From positions 59,940 through 123,939 of the forward strand of contig NZ_BMUC01000005.1 in assembly GCF_014649995.1 (NCBI RefSeq): a stretch of 64,000 nt of DNA. Direction: 5' to 3'. The position numbers and the translations under genes were made by a program. Positions within the stretch are counted from its first letter, which is position 1; every line of letters starts with the position of its first letter. This stretch comes from Streptomyces griseoflavus (GTDB taxonomy: Bacteria; Actinomycetota; Actinomycetes; Streptomycetales; Streptomycetaceae). The notes under the pieces were generated by a model, which worked only from the letters and a program-made list of their open reading frames with translations, made no database searches and was not told where the DNA came from. Shown here in pieces: positions 52,304-61,325 of this stretch.

Positions 52304-54436
52304 TCAGCCGTCGCGGCCGTGCCGGCGCCGCAGACCCTCGGCGAGCGGTGCCTTCGCGAACGCGCCCGCCGCGAGCCGGGACGCGACGGTCCGCCGCACG
52401 ATCCGGTCGGTCAGGGCGGGCGCGTGCCGGGCCAGCGCCATCTCGGCCCGTCCCCGTGAGGTCGTCGCCACGTCGCGCGGTGCCCGCCGGGCCGTGACCG
52501 CCGAGACCACCGCGGACACCACCCCTTCGAGCGGCTCGGGCCGGGACACCCCGTCGAGCGAGAGTCCGGCCTCGCGGGTGCTGTCGTGGATCGGGCTGCG
52601 CACCATGCTCGGGTACACGGTCGTCACCCCGACGTGCGTGCCGACCTCCAGCCGGAGCGTGTCCGCGTACGCGGCGAGGGCCCGCTTGGAGACCCCGTAG
52701 GCGGCGGCCAGCGGCAGCGGCAGCAGCGCCATCCGCGAGGCGACGAACACCACCCGCCCGCGGGCCCGTTCGAGGTGCGGCAGCGCCGCGGCCGTCACCT
52801 CCCAGGCGCCGAGCAGGTTGAGCCGCAGCTGCGTGTGCACCTCCTCGGACGGCCGCAGCTCCGCGGGCGCGGGACCGCCCCGCCCCGCGTTGTTGACCAG
52901 GACGTCCACACCGCCGCCGAGCAGCCGCACCGCTTCTTCCACCCCCTTGGTCACGGACTCGGGGTCGGTCAGGTCGCAGCCCACCACGGGCACCGGCGCC
53001 GTCTCGTCCGCCACCAGGTCCAGCCCGACCACCCGCGCACCGAGTGCGGTGAAGCGGTCCCCGAGCGCCCGGCCGAAGGTCCCCGCCGCGCCCGTCACGA
53101 TCACCCGACGCCCCGCGAGGGAGGACGCCGTGCCCCGCCGCTCCGCGAGGTCGCGTGCCACCTGACGGAGGTAGCGGTCCACGTCGATGCGCATGTGCGG
53201 GCGCTTGGTGCCCCACCGGTCCCGCGCGGCGTGCAGCTCGGAGGTGACGGCGGCCAGCATCCGGTCCCGGTGCGGCCGGCGCAGCCGCCCGGACAGGTGT
53301 GCGGCCAGCAGCCTGCCCTGTGCCTCCACGACCGGCAGCGCGGAGCCCGTCGACTGCATCAGCCCGACGAAGGACAGCGCGGGTTCGTCGAGCGGGAACA
53401 CGTGCCGGTACAGCGGCAGCCGCGCCGGATCGGGCACCAGCTCCGGGTCGAGGAAGGGGACGGTCGCCCGGTACCCGGTGCACCACAGCACGTGGTCCAC
53501 CTCGTCCTCGCGTCCGTCCGTGAAGCGCACCCGGCGTCCCTCGAACCGCTCGATGCCCGTCCGTACGCCGATCCGCCCGGCCGCCACCAGCGCCGGGACC
53601 GTGTCGCTCAGCGTCGGGTGGTCCTGGAGCACCCCTTCGGGGGAGGGCGGCAGCGCCGGCCCCTCGCCGCCCCGGCCGGCCAGCCGCAGCATCGCCTGGG
53701 ACACCCGCTGGCGCAGCCGCCACGGCAGTACGGCGGCGAGCGCGCCGTTCCACTGGTCGGTGGGCCGGCCCAGCAGCCGCTTCGGCAGCACCCACACACC
53801 GCGCCGGGTCGATATCAGCACCTCGCTCGCCTGCCCGGCCAGCTCCGTGGCGATGTCCATCGCGGAGTTGCCGGTGCCCACGACGAGCACCCGGCGCCCG
53901 GCGAACTCGGCGGGCTCGCGGTAGGCGTGGGCGTGCGAGGAGGTGCCCGCGAAGGTGCCGGGGTAGGGCGGTTCGGGCAGGCGCGGCGTGTGGTTGTGCC
54001 CGTTGGCCACCACCAGGTGCGCGACGGACTCCTCGTACGGGCCGTCGGGGCCGTCCAGTTCGAGCAGCCAGCCCTCCCCGGTGCGTCGCGCGGCGACGAG
54101 TTCCGTGTGCATCCGGTAGTGCCCCGGGACGCCGAAGCGCTCCGCGTACTCCTGTACGTACGCCAGGAGTTGGGCGCGCGAGGGGTAGTCGGGCCACTCC
54201 GGTGGCATCGGGTGGTCGCTGAACTCGGTCCGTGGCTTGGAGGTGTTGAGCCGCAGCCCTTCGTAGGCGGCGGTGTCGTCGGAGAGCCGCCACAGCCCGC
54301 CCAGTTCCCCGGCACGCTCCAGGCCGAACACCTCGACGCCCGCCTCGATCAGCGCCTTCACCGCCGCGATGCCCGCGACCCCGCCCCCGACGACGGCCAC
54401 CCGACCCGGCCCCGCCGTCTCCCGCCCTGCGCCCAT
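52304..54436 (-). CDS. Flavin-containing monooxygenase fused to a short-chain dehydrogenase
   Basis: 710 aa. Residues ~10-430 are an FMO/Baeyer-Villiger-like flavoprotein: VAVVGGGVAGIAA (FAD GxGxxG), the FMO fingerprint FAGTSSHAHAYREP (FxGxxxHxxxY) and GTGNSAMDIATEL (NADPH GxGxxxA). Residues ~450-690 are an SDR: RVIVTGAAGTFG (TGxxxGxG) and the catalytic Ser-Tyr-Lys in ASRMALL ... YGVSKRALAAY. The fusion could oxygenate then reduce or oxidise one substrate. It follows a TetR gene on the same strand by 22 bp, forming a likely operon. Comparable fused proteins exist in other actinobacteria as I recall, but substrate is unknown. Confidence 0.9.
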   Translation of the reverse strand: MGAGRETAGPGRVAVVGGGVAGIAAVKALIEAGVEVFGLERAGELGGLWRLSDDTAAYEGLRLNTSKPRTEFSDHPMPPEWPDYPSRAQLLAYVQEYAERFGVPGHYRMHTELVAARRTGEGWLLELDGPDGPYEESVAHLVVANGHNHTPRLPEPPYPGTFAGTSSHAHAYREPAEFAGRRVLVVGTGNSAMDIATELAGQASEVLISTRRGVWVLPKRLLGRPTDQWNGALAAVLPWRLRQRVSQAMLRLAGRGGEGPALPPSPEGVLQDHPTLSDTVPALVAAGRIGVRTGIERFEGRRVRFTDGREDEVDHVLWCTGYRATVPFLDPELVPDPARLPLYRHVFPLDEPALSFVGLMQSTGSALPVVEAQGRLLAAHLSGRLRRPHRDRMLAAVTSELHAARDRWGTKRPHMRIDVDRYLRQVARDLAERRGTASSLAGRRVIVTGAAGTFGRALGDRFTALGARVVGLDLVADETAPVPVVGCDLTDPESVTKGVEEAVRLLGGGVDVLVNNAGRGGPAPAELRPSEEVHTQLRLNLLGAWEVTAAALPHLERARGRVVFVASRMALLPLPLAAAYGVSKRALAAYADTLRLEVGTHVGVTTVYPSMVRSPIHDSTREAGLSLDGVSRPEPLEGVVSAVVSAVTARRAPRDVATTSRGRAEMALARHAPALTDRIVRRTVASRLAAGAFAKAPLAEGLRRRHGRDG

Positions 54437-54458
54437 CGCCCCGCGCCCTTCCTCCGAG

Positions 54459-55208
54459 CTAATCCAACGTGCGAGGGATTATTACGTCACTTCCGTCACC
54501 GGCACCAGACCCCGGCTCCCCGCCGCCCGGCGCCGGTCCGTACAGCGCGGCCAGGAACCTGCGCACCCACAGGCGGAACTCGTAGCGCTCCCGCTCCCGC
54601 TCGGCGGGGGAGGCCGCCGCCAGCGCGGTGACGTGGCCGTGCGCCGCCCACACCAGGCTGCGCACCGTCACGTGCGGGGTCGTCTCCCGCACCGTCCCCG
54701 CCTGCGCCGCCTCCAGCAGGGCCCGCTCCACCTCGCCGTACAGCGGCAGCGCGTAGGCCCGGTCCAGGCCGGTGCCGCGCGTGGGGTCGAGCCAGCGGCG
54801 CAGCCACAGGAACGTGGTGTGCGGATGCTCCTCCAGGAAGTCCACGAAACCCTCCGCGAGCGCACTGAGCGCCGCGGCCAGCGGCGGCCCGCCGGCCGCC
54901 GCCGCCCGCCTCAGCTCCGCCACCAGCGGGGCCAGCGCCGCCCGCTCGGCCTCGTGCACCCGCTCGAAGCAGGCGTCGTACAGCGCGTCCTTGGCCGGGA
55001 AGTGGTGGTGCAGGCTCGACACGTCGATACCCACCCGCGCCGCGATGTCCCGCAGCGAGGTCCCCTCCGGCCCCCGCGCGGCGAACAGCGCCGTCGCCTC
55101 CCGCAGGATCAGCTCACGCGTGGAGGGCCCCTCCCGCTCCGCGCGCCTCGGCCTGCCCGGACCGCGCCGGGCGGGCCGCTCGTCGGGTGTCTGATCGCTC
55201 TTCCTCAT
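54459..55208 (-). CDS. TetR family regulator of the monooxygenase-SDR gene
   Basis: 249 aa. The helix-turn-helix lies in ELILREATALFAARGPEGTSLRDIAARVGIDVSSLHHHFPAKDALYDACFERV. The ligand domain follows (ALSALAEGFVDFLEEHPHTTFLWLRRW). The ATG at 55208 gives a normal TetR head with a basic, Pro/Arg-rich N-terminus; earlier starts overlap the divergent promoter. It is 22 bp upstream of the monooxygenase gene on the same strand and divergent from the MFS gene. An inverted repeat TAATCC-N10-GGATTA at 54460-54481, at its own 3' end, may be its operator for the downstream gene. Confidence 0.88.
   Translation of the reverse strand: MRKSDQTPDERPARRGPGRPRRAEREGPSTRELILREATALFAARGPEGTSLRDIAARVGIDVSSLHHHFPAKDALYDACFERVHEAERAALAPLVAELRRAAAAGGPPLAAALSALAEGFVDFLEEHPHTTFLWLRRWLDPTRGTGLDRAYALPLYGEVERALLEAAQAGTVRETTPHVTVRSLVWAAHGHVTALAAASPAERERERYEFRLWVRRFLAALYGPAPGGGEPGSGAGDGSDVIIPRTLD
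54460..54481. promoter_or_regulatory. Inverted repeat before the monooxygenase-SDR gene
   Basis: TAATCC and GGATTA separated by 10 nt, 24-45 bp upstream of the monooxygenase start, overlapping the TetR stop codon. Spacing is odd for TetR, so the operator call is tentative. Confidence 0.35.
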
Positions 55209-55263
55209 CCGGCCCAGTCTGGCTAGGATCCGCAGACCTCGCAATCAAACACCTGAGGGATTC

Positions 55264-56691
55264 ATGAACGCCGCCACAGGATCCGAAGCCCCTCTCCCCG
55301 GACACCCGGTCCCCGCCGCCGACGGGACCGACCGGGACGGCACCGACGTGCCCCGCCCCGCCCTTGTGCGCTACGCCCTCGGCTCGGCCGGCATGGGCGT
55401 CTACGTGACGGTCCCCGGCCTGCTCCTGCTGTACTTCCTCACCGACACCCTCGGTGTGGCCCCCTGGCTGGCCGGACTGGCGCTGCTCGTGCCGAAGGCC
55501 GTGGACATCGTGCTGCACCCGTTCGTCGGCTCCCTCTCCGACCGGGAACGCGCCCGACGGGGCAACAGGCTGCGGCTCCTGGCGGCGGGCTGCGCGCTCG
55601 CCCCGGCGTTCGTCGCGCTCTTCGCGGTGCCCGCGCCCGTGGCGGACCGGCCCTGGGCCGCCGCCCTCTGGGTCGCCGGCTGGTTCGTCGTCGCCAACGC
55701 CCTCTTCGCCGCGTACCAGGTGCCGTACCTCTCCACGCCCACCGACATGACGGTCGGCTACCACGGCCGGACGCGGGTGCTGTCCTTCCGCATGGTGGTC
55801 CTCACCGTCGGCATCCTGGCCGGCGGCGCCTTGGCCCCGCTCCTGGCGGGCGAGGGCGACTCGGTCGCCCGGTACGCCGTCATGGCCCTCGTCCTCGGCG
55901 CCTTCACCCTCGCCTTCCAGATCGTCGGCGTCGGCGGCGTCCGCGACCTCCTGCCCACCGCACCCCGGACGCACCCCGAGTCCCCGGCGCCGACGGCACA
56001 CGGCTCGGCCCTGGCCCAGGTACGGGACGTGCTGCGCGCCAACCCGTCCTTCCGCGTCCTGGTCCTCGCCTACCTCCTCGTCTCCACCACCACCCACCTG
56101 GTCCTCGCGGGCCTGCCCTACTACGCCCGGCACGAACTGGGCCGCCCCGGCTTCACCACCGTCCTCATGGCCGCGTTCGTGGCCCCCGCCCTGCTCACCA
56201 CGCCCCTGTGGTTCCGCCTCTCGCGAAGCTGGGGCAAACAGCGCTGCCTGCTGCTCTGCCAGGCGTTCTTCGCCGCCGGGGCACTCGGCCTGGCCGCGGG
56301 CGACTCCGCCGGGATCGTGGTCCCCGTGCTGTGCACACTGATCCTCGGCGTGTGCTTCGCCGGCCTCCAGCTCTTCCCGTTCTCGATGGTCCCGGACACC
56401 GTCCGCTCGGCGGGCAGCGAAGAGATCCGACGCACCGGCGCCTACACGGGCGTGTGGACCGCGACGGAGTCGACGGGCGCCGCCGCCGGCCCCTACCTGT
56501 ACTCGGCGGCCCTCGGCCTCGGCGGATACGCCGCCGCGCGGGCCGGCGAGGAGGTCACCCAGACCGGCGCCGCCCACACCGCCATCCTCCTCGGCTTCAC
56601 GCTCCTGCCCGCCCTCCTCATGGCAGCCGCCCTCGCGGTCCAGTCCCGCTACCGACTCGACGCCCGCATCACACGCACCACCGGCCACTGA
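55264..56691 (+). CDS. MFS transporter, GPH-like (sodium/solute cotransporter type)
   Basis: 475 aa with 12 predicted transmembrane segments. The first ~25 residues are cytoplasmic. GSAGMGVYVTVPGLLLLYFLTDTLGV and ALLVPKAVDIVLHPFVGSLSDRERARRG (motif A-like SDR) are characteristic of the glycoside-pentoside-hexuronide group. Also YQVPYLSTPTDMT and VGILAGGALAPLLAG. The ATG at 55264 has TGAGGGATTC upstream. Divergent from TetR with 55 bp between, so a shared control region is likely. It could import the substrate of the adjacent monooxygenase fusion, but no specific ligand is evident. Confidence 0.87.
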   Translation: MNAATGSEAPLPGHPVPAADGTDRDGTDVPRPALVRYALGSAGMGVYVTVPGLLLLYFLTDTLGVAPWLAGLALLVPKAVDIVLHPFVGSLSDRERARRGNRLRLLAAGCALAPAFVALFAVPAPVADRPWAAALWVAGWFVVANALFAAYQVPYLSTPTDMTVGYHGRTRVLSFRMVVLTVGILAGGALAPLLAGEGDSVARYAVMALVLGAFTLAFQIVGVGGVRDLLPTAPRTHPESPAPTAHGSALAQVRDVLRANPSFRVLVLAYLLVSTTTHLVLAGLPYYARHELGRPGFTTVLMAAFVAPALLTTPLWFRLSRSWGKQRCLLLCQAFFAAGALGLAAGDSAGIVVPVLCTLILGVCFAGLQLFPFSMVPDTVRSAGSEEIRRTGAYTGVWTATESTGAAAGPYLYSAALGLGGYAAARAGEEVTQTGAAHTAILLGFTLLPALLMAAALAVQSRYRLDARITRTTGH

Positions 56692-56709
56692 CCACCCCGC
56701 TCCGGCCGG

Positions 56710-57351
56710 TCACGGCAGGATCGCGATACCGCTCGACCAGTTCAGACCGAGCCGGTCCTGCGCCGCCATGTGCAGGAACTGGAACCCCTCCAGCTCCCGG
56801 GCCCGCCGCAACGGCCCGACGTCCAGGGGACGCAGCCCGCCGGAGGCGACGAGGGCCGACACCGTCTCCTTCGCGCCCTCGTCGTCACCCGCGACGAAGA
56901 CGTCCAGCGGCCGCCCGGCCACCTCACCGGCGGCCAGCGGCCCGGCGAACGTCGTGTTGAACGCCTTGACCACCCGGGCGTCCGGCACGGCGGCGGCGAT
57001 CTCCTCGGCGGCGGACGTACCGGGGGCGACGACGAGCGAGTCGAACGTGGAGAAGTCCACGGGATTGGAGATGTCGATCACGACCTTCCCCGCCAGCGCG
57101 CCCGCCCACCCCGAGGCCACGTCCCGCCCGGCCGGATGGGGCAGCGCGAGCACCACCACGTCGGCATCACCCACCGCCCCCTCGTCCACCGCCGCGGCAT
57201 CCGCCCCGGAGGTCCCCTGACTCAGCGCTGCGGCCAGCTCCTCCGCCTTGGCGCGCGTACGGTCGTACAGCCGGAGGGTGTGCCCGCCCGCCAGCATCCG
57301 CGTACCGATGCCCCGGGCCATGTTCCCGGCACCGGCGATGGTGACGATCAT
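56710..57351 (-). CDS. NADP-binding protein, F420-dependent NADP reductase-like
   Basis: 213 aa. IVTIAGAGNMARGIGTRML is the N-terminal dinucleotide-binding motif, then DADVVVLALPHPAG, KVVIDISNPVDF and the hallmark KAFNTTFAGPLAAGE (equivalent to KALNTxxA in the family) show the FNO/NADPH:F420 oxidoreductase or reductoisomerase type. Some members transfer hydride from NADPH to other acceptors. The ATG at 57351 has GGAGC; an earlier ATG would add 23 residues before the Rossmann start. It converges with the MFS gene at 18 bp. Confidence 0.87.
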   Translation of the reverse strand: MIVTIAGAGNMARGIGTRMLAGGHTLRLYDRTRAKAEELAAALSQGTSGADAAAVDEGAVGDADVVVLALPHPAGRDVASGWAGALAGKVVIDISNPVDFSTFDSLVVAPGTSAAEEIAAAVPDARVVKAFNTTFAGPLAAGEVAGRPLDVFVAGDDEGAKETVSALVASGGLRPLDVGPLRRARELEGFQFLHMAAQDRLGLNWSSGIAILP

Positions 57352-57494
57352 GCGCTGCTCCGTACGTGGTGAAGGGCCGGGGAACGCCGGCTGCGTCTCC
57401 CCGCACCCCTCCACCGTCACACCCCCGGGCTCCCCCCGCCACCGCCCACCCTGCGACCAGGGTTGCCCGTCACTGATATCGGGACAAGTGGCCC

Positions 57495-58004
57495 GTGGTG
57501 GCCTGGCGTCGCCGGCACGCGTGGAACGAGTCGAGCTGGACGCTGGTCGACTGCGGCACGGTGCAGTTCCCCATCCGCATGATGCTGGGCCGGTTCGACG
57601 CCTGCCCGCTCGGGGACGCGTCGCTCTGGAACCGGACGGATGTCTTCGTCAGTTGGCGGGAGCAGGAACGGCGACTCGCGGCCGGCCTGGACCCGTGCAC
57701 CGGCGAACCCGACCCCTGCGCCCACCTGTTCCCCGTCTCCCGGGGACTGAGCGCCCGCGTCACCGCACGGTCTGCACCACGGCGAACCGCGCCCCCTCCG
57801 GGTCCGCGACCAGGGCGGAGCGGCCGCGGTCGCCGTCGCGGGGCGGTCGGAGGACCCGGCCGCCCAGGTGCCGGACCCGCTCCACCGCGTCGTCGGTGTC
57901 GGCCACGGCGAAGTACGTCGTCCAGTGCGGGCCCCGGTCCCGGGGCAGGGCGCGGCCCAGGCCGTGGACGGCGGCGACGGGACGGCCGTCCAGGTGGAGG
58001 GTGA
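57495..58004 (+). pseudogene. Truncated or decayed coding fragment, antisense tail overlapping the VOC gene
   Basis: From the GTG at 57495 to about 57765 the frame shows clear coding-type third positions (nearly all G/C) and an ordered protein-like sequence (HAWNESSWTLVDCGTVQFPIRMMLG, DASLWNRTDVFVSWREQERRLAAGL). Beyond 57765 it runs antisense through the VOC gene and becomes Arg/Gly/Pro-rich with a chance stop at 58004. I infer the 3' part was lost or replaced. The family is not recognised. It could also be a genuine short gene whose true end is displaced by a frameshift. Confidence 0.45.
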
Positions 58005-58563
58005 CGTGGTCGAGGTCGGCGGAGACCGTGCGTTCCCCGTCGTGGCCGAAGACGGTGCCGTAGAACTTGGCCACGGGGGCGGACTCGTAGGTGGTCAGCT
58101 CGTTCCAGGCGGGCGTTCCGGGCGTGCCGGTGAGGGCGTGGCCGGTGTGCGTGGCCGGCTGCCAGATGCCGAAGACGGCACCGCCGGGGTCGGAGCCGAT
58201 CGCCAGGCGTCCCGCGTCGCCGGCGTCCAGCGGGCCCACCCCGATGGTGCCGCCGCACGAGCGCACGGCGTCGGCCGTGGCGTTCACGTCGTCCGAGGCG
58301 AAGTAGGGCGTCCAGGCGATGGGCAGCCGGCGGTCCGGGGGCAGCACGCCGACGCCGGCCACCGCGTGCCCGTCCCGTAAGGCTCGTACGTAGGGGCCCA
58401 GTTGCTCGGGGCCGGGGCGGAACTCCCAGCCGAACAGCGCTCCGTAGAACTCCTCGGTCGCCTCCAGCCCGTGGACCATGAGGCTCACCCAGCAGGGTGT
58501 GCCGGGTGGATGCGGAGCGGGTGCCTCACCGTTCGGGCGGGCGTTGCCCCGTGCGTCGGTCAT
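57760..58563 (-). CDS. Double VOC (glyoxalase/bleomycin-resistance) domain protein
   Basis: 267 aa with two vicinal-oxygen-chelate domains: one at ~10-125 (PCWVSLMVHGLEATEEFYGALFGWEFRP...GDPGGAVFGIWQP) and one at ~140-265 (AWNELTTYESAPVAKFYGTVFGHDGE ... DPEGARFAVVQTV). The ligand His/Glu positions are only partly visible, so enzymatic activity is uncertain; such proteins often bind toxic small molecules. The ATG at 58563 has GGGAAGG just upstream. It precedes the sulfurtransferase gene divergently. Confidence 0.88.
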   Translation of the reverse strand: MTDARGNARPNGEAPAPHPPGTPCWVSLMVHGLEATEEFYGALFGWEFRPGPEQLGPYVRALRDGHAVAGVGVLPPDRRLPIAWTPYFASDDVNATADAVRSCGGTIGVGPLDAGDAGRLAIGSDPGGAVFGIWQPATHTGHALTGTPGTPAWNELTTYESAPVAKFYGTVFGHDGERTVSADLDHVTLHLDGRPVAAVHGLGRALPRDRGPHWTTYFAVADTDDAVERVRHLGGRVLRPPRDGDRGRSALVADPEGARFAVVQTVR

Positions 58564-58771
58564 CGTCGCTGCCTTCCCGGCCGCCCGTGGCGCCGGCCGT
58601 GGTCTTCTCGCCCCTGCGGGGGCGTGTCCCGTCCGCTCGGCGGATCGTCCCCGCGCCGGAGCCGACACCGTATGTGCCCGGTACCGTACGCCTCGTGACC
58701 GGTCCTGTCCGGCCGAGCAGAGTAGCCGGACCTGGACGACACGGCCACCCCGTGCGCGAGGATGAGTGACC

Positions 58772-59623
58772 ATGAACGCCATCATCTCCGCATCCGAACT
58801 CGCGAGCGAACTGACGGGCGGTAATCCGCCGGTGCTGCTCGATGTCCGCTGGCAGCTCAGCACGGCCCGGGCGGCCGGTGAACCGCCGTTCGACGGACGG
58901 GCCGCGTACCGGGCCGGGCACCTTCCCGGTGCCGTCTTCGTCGACCTGGACGCGGAGTTGGCCTCCGCGCCGGGCGGGCACGGCCGTCATCCGCTGCCGG
59001 ACCTGGCGGTGTTCGGTGCCGCGATGCGGCGGGCGGGCGTGTCGTCCGCGCGGCCGGTCGTCGTGTACGACGGGGGCATCGGCTGGGGCGCGGCCCGTGC
59101 GTGGTGGCTGCTGCGCTGGACGGGTCACCCGGACGTGCGGGTCCTCGACGGCGGGTTGCCGTCCTGGGAGGGGCCGTTGGAGACGTCGGTGCCGCGGCCG
59201 GACGAGGGGGACTTTGCACCGGTGCCGGGGGAGACCGGGCTGCTCGACGCCGACGGCGCGGCGGCGCTGGCCCGTTCGGGCGTGCTGCTGGACGCCCGGG
59301 CGGGGGAGCGGTACCGCGGCGAGGTGGAGCCGATCGACCGGGTCGGCGGGCACATCCCGGGCGCGGTCTCGGCGCCCACCACGGAGAACGTCGGCGCCGA
59401 CGGCCGCTTCCTGCCGGCCGCGGAACTGGCGTCCCGGTTCGGGGGCCTGGGCGTGTCGGGGGGTTCCCCGGTCGGCGTGTACTGCGGTTCGGGTGTCTCC
59501 GGCGCGCACGAGGTGCTGGCGCTGGCGGTCGCGGGCATCCCCGCGGACCTCTACGTCGGTTCCTGGTCGGAGTGGTCCGCGGACCCGGAGCGGCCGGTCG
59601 CGGTGGGCCCGGACCCGCAGTAG
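58772..59623 (+). CDS. Two-domain sulfurtransferase (rhodanese / 3-mercaptopyruvate type)
   Basis: 283 aa. Two rhodanese modules: the first, inactive, with VLLDVRW and GHLPGAVFVDLD, the second with LLDARAGERYRGEVEPIDRVGGHIPGAV and the catalytic Cys in VYCGSGVSGAHE, the CGSGVx loop characteristic of the thiosulfate/mercaptopyruvate group. Transfers sulfur to cyanide or thiols. The ATG at 58772 has GAGG; a GTG at 58766 two codons upstream is the alternative. Single gene ending at a strong terminator. Confidence 0.92.
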   Translation: MNAIISASELASELTGGNPPVLLDVRWQLSTARAAGEPPFDGRAAYRAGHLPGAVFVDLDAELASAPGGHGRHPLPDLAVFGAAMRRAGVSSARPVVVYDGGIGWGAARAWWLLRWTGHPDVRVLDGGLPSWEGPLETSVPRPDEGDFAPVPGETGLLDADGAAALARSGVLLDARAGERYRGEVEPIDRVGGHIPGAVSAPTTENVGADGRFLPAAELASRFGGLGVSGGSPVGVYCGSGVSGAHEVLALAVAGIPADLYVGSWSEWSADPERPVAVGPDPQ

Positions 59624-59948
59624 CCGGAAGGGCGGCGCCTCGACCGCTTCCGCGGCACGGGGCGCTCCCCGGCCGCGGTCCTGATGCGGGCCGCGCCGAC
59701 GGGCCGGCCCGGTGCGCACGCGCGCCGCGTCGCTTCCGTCGGCCCGGGAGGCACCCGCACGCCGGTCCGGGCCGCGAACCGCCGGCCGGCCGGCGCAGGC
59801 AGGGCGTGCACCGCACCGCCCGACCCGTTCCGCAGGGGACGACCGGTCCCCGTGGCACAGGCCGAAGGGGCGCCCGCCGACCGGCGGGCGCCCCTTCGGC
59901 GCTGCGCGGCTCCGTCAACCGTCCGCCCGTGCGGACGGCACGAAAGGC
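59624..59948. other. Gap between the sulfurtransferase gene and sepH
   Basis: 325 bp between converging genes, containing the 18-bp hairpin listed separately and otherwise no supported gene, although several frames stay open by GC bias. Confidence 0.5.
59861..59900. terminator. 18-bp perfect bidirectional hairpin
   Basis: Arms 59861-59878 and 59883-59900 with loop GACC. It terminates both the sulfurtransferase and sepH transcripts. Confidence 0.85.
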
Positions 59949-61010
59949 TTACTCCTGCTTCTTCCGCCGGGTCCCGAACACGATCTCGTCCCAGCTCGGC
60001 ACCGCCGCGCGGCGGCCCGGGCGGACGCCGTCCGCCTCGGCCTGACGGTCGGTCGAGCCGATGAGACGGTCCCGGTGGCTGGTGACGGAACGCGGCATCA
60101 GGACGTCCGCGTAGGCGGCACCGGCGGACGCGGCGGGAGCCGGCGGCTCCTCCACCTCGGGCTCGGACTCCGGCTCCTCGGGCACGGCCTCGGGTGTGCG
60201 CTCCGGCACCACCAGGTCGCCCCGGAAGCTGGGCACCGCCTCCAGCAGGCTGGTCAGCGAGTCCCGTTCGCCGGAGGCCGTGACCGCCGTGGACTCCTCG
60301 GCGGGCTCGGACGCCTGCGCGGGCAGACTCGGCCGTTCGCGGTCGCCGGGGCGGTCCAGGGAACGGTCCAGCGGACGGTCGCGCGGCAGCCGCGCGATGC
60401 GCGGGACGAAGGGGAAGCTGGGCTCGGGCGCCGCGAGGTCGTCGGACTCGCCGATCAGCGAGCGCGCCTCGTCGTCGACGGCCTGGACGAGCCGCCGGGG
60501 CGGGTCGTACGTCCAGCTCGCCGAGTGCGGTTCCCCCGCGACCCGGTAGACCAGCAGCACTTCCCAGGTGCCGTCGTCGCGGCGCCAGGAGTCCCACTGG
60601 ACGGTGTCCTTCTCCGCGCCGCGCAGCAGCAGCCGCTCCTGCACGGTTTCGCCGAGCGGCGGACCGGAGTTCTCACCGGGGCGGCGGACCGGGGTCTTGC
60701 GGGCACGCTCGGCCATGAACGCGCGCTCGGCGAGCACGGGGCCCTCGAAGCGGCGGACCCGGTCCACGGGGATGCCGGCCATCTGCGCGACCTCTTCCGC
60801 GGTCGCACCGGCTCTTATACGTGCCTGGATGTCACGGGGGCGGAGATGGCTCTCCACCTCGATCTCGATCTGGCCGAGACGCGGACGGTCGCCGCGTACG
60901 GCGGCCCGGAGCCGCTCATCGATCGGAAGCGTGTACTCCGTGCTGTCCGCAGCCTTGAGCACCAGCCGTGTGCCGTCATTCGAGACGGCCACGACACGCA
61001 GTTCGGGCAT
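59949..61010 (-). CDS. sepH: SepH, actinobacterial cell division protein (DUF3071)
   Basis: 353 aa. SepH stimulates FtsZ assembly in Streptomyces and its relatives. The N-terminal DUF3071 domain (~1-175) contains MPELRVVAVSNDGTRLVL, a helix-turn-helix-like helical unit (GATAEEVAQMAGIPVDRVRRFEGPV) and ERAFMAERARKTPVRRPG. A long Pro/Glu/Arg-rich disordered linker leads to a short conserved C-terminus (PSWDEIVFGTRRKKQE). The ATG at 61010 follows GGGAGGT. Family assignment is by these motifs and gene order; from memory the S. coelicolor homolog is SCO5855. Confidence 0.93.
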   Translation of the reverse strand: MPELRVVAVSNDGTRLVLKAADSTEYTLPIDERLRAAVRGDRPRLGQIEIEVESHLRPRDIQARIRAGATAEEVAQMAGIPVDRVRRFEGPVLAERAFMAERARKTPVRRPGENSGPPLGETVQERLLLRGAEKDTVQWDSWRRDDGTWEVLLVYRVAGEPHSASWTYDPPRRLVQAVDDEARSLIGESDDLAAPEPSFPFVPRIARLPRDRPLDRSLDRPGDRERPSLPAQASEPAEESTAVTASGERDSLTSLLEAVPSFRGDLVVPERTPEAVPEEPESEPEVEEPPAPAASAGAAYADVLMPRSVTSHRDRLIGSTDRQAEADGVRPGRRAAVPSWDEIVFGTRRKKQE

Positions 61011-61325
61011 GGGGACCTCCCGGGTGGTGCCTGCCGACGTCACGTGCGTCGCTGCTTCCGCTAGTCGAGTGTGGCCTGCCCGGGTGCAGCCTGCCACAAC
61101 CTTGCCGAGTTGCCCGGCGTGTCGGGCGCGGGCCCTGGATCGCCGTTATGGCACGGTTACCTGTTCGCAACGCTAAGTGACCAAACGCGTCACCCTGTGC
61201 AACTAGCCCCCCTCCCGGCGGTCCTGACAGGTTCCGAGCACCCTGACGGGAGACCGGACCCAGGGCTCGCAACAGTACTCCATATGGGCCACGTGCGTGG
61301 ATTGGCGCGCCGCCCAAGGCATCCT
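61011..61325. other. sepH upstream region
   Basis: 315 bp between the stop of the lactone oxidase gene and the sepH start, both on the minus strand. It should hold the sepH promoter; I could not identify a convincing -35/-10 pair or an operator. Confidence 0.4.
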
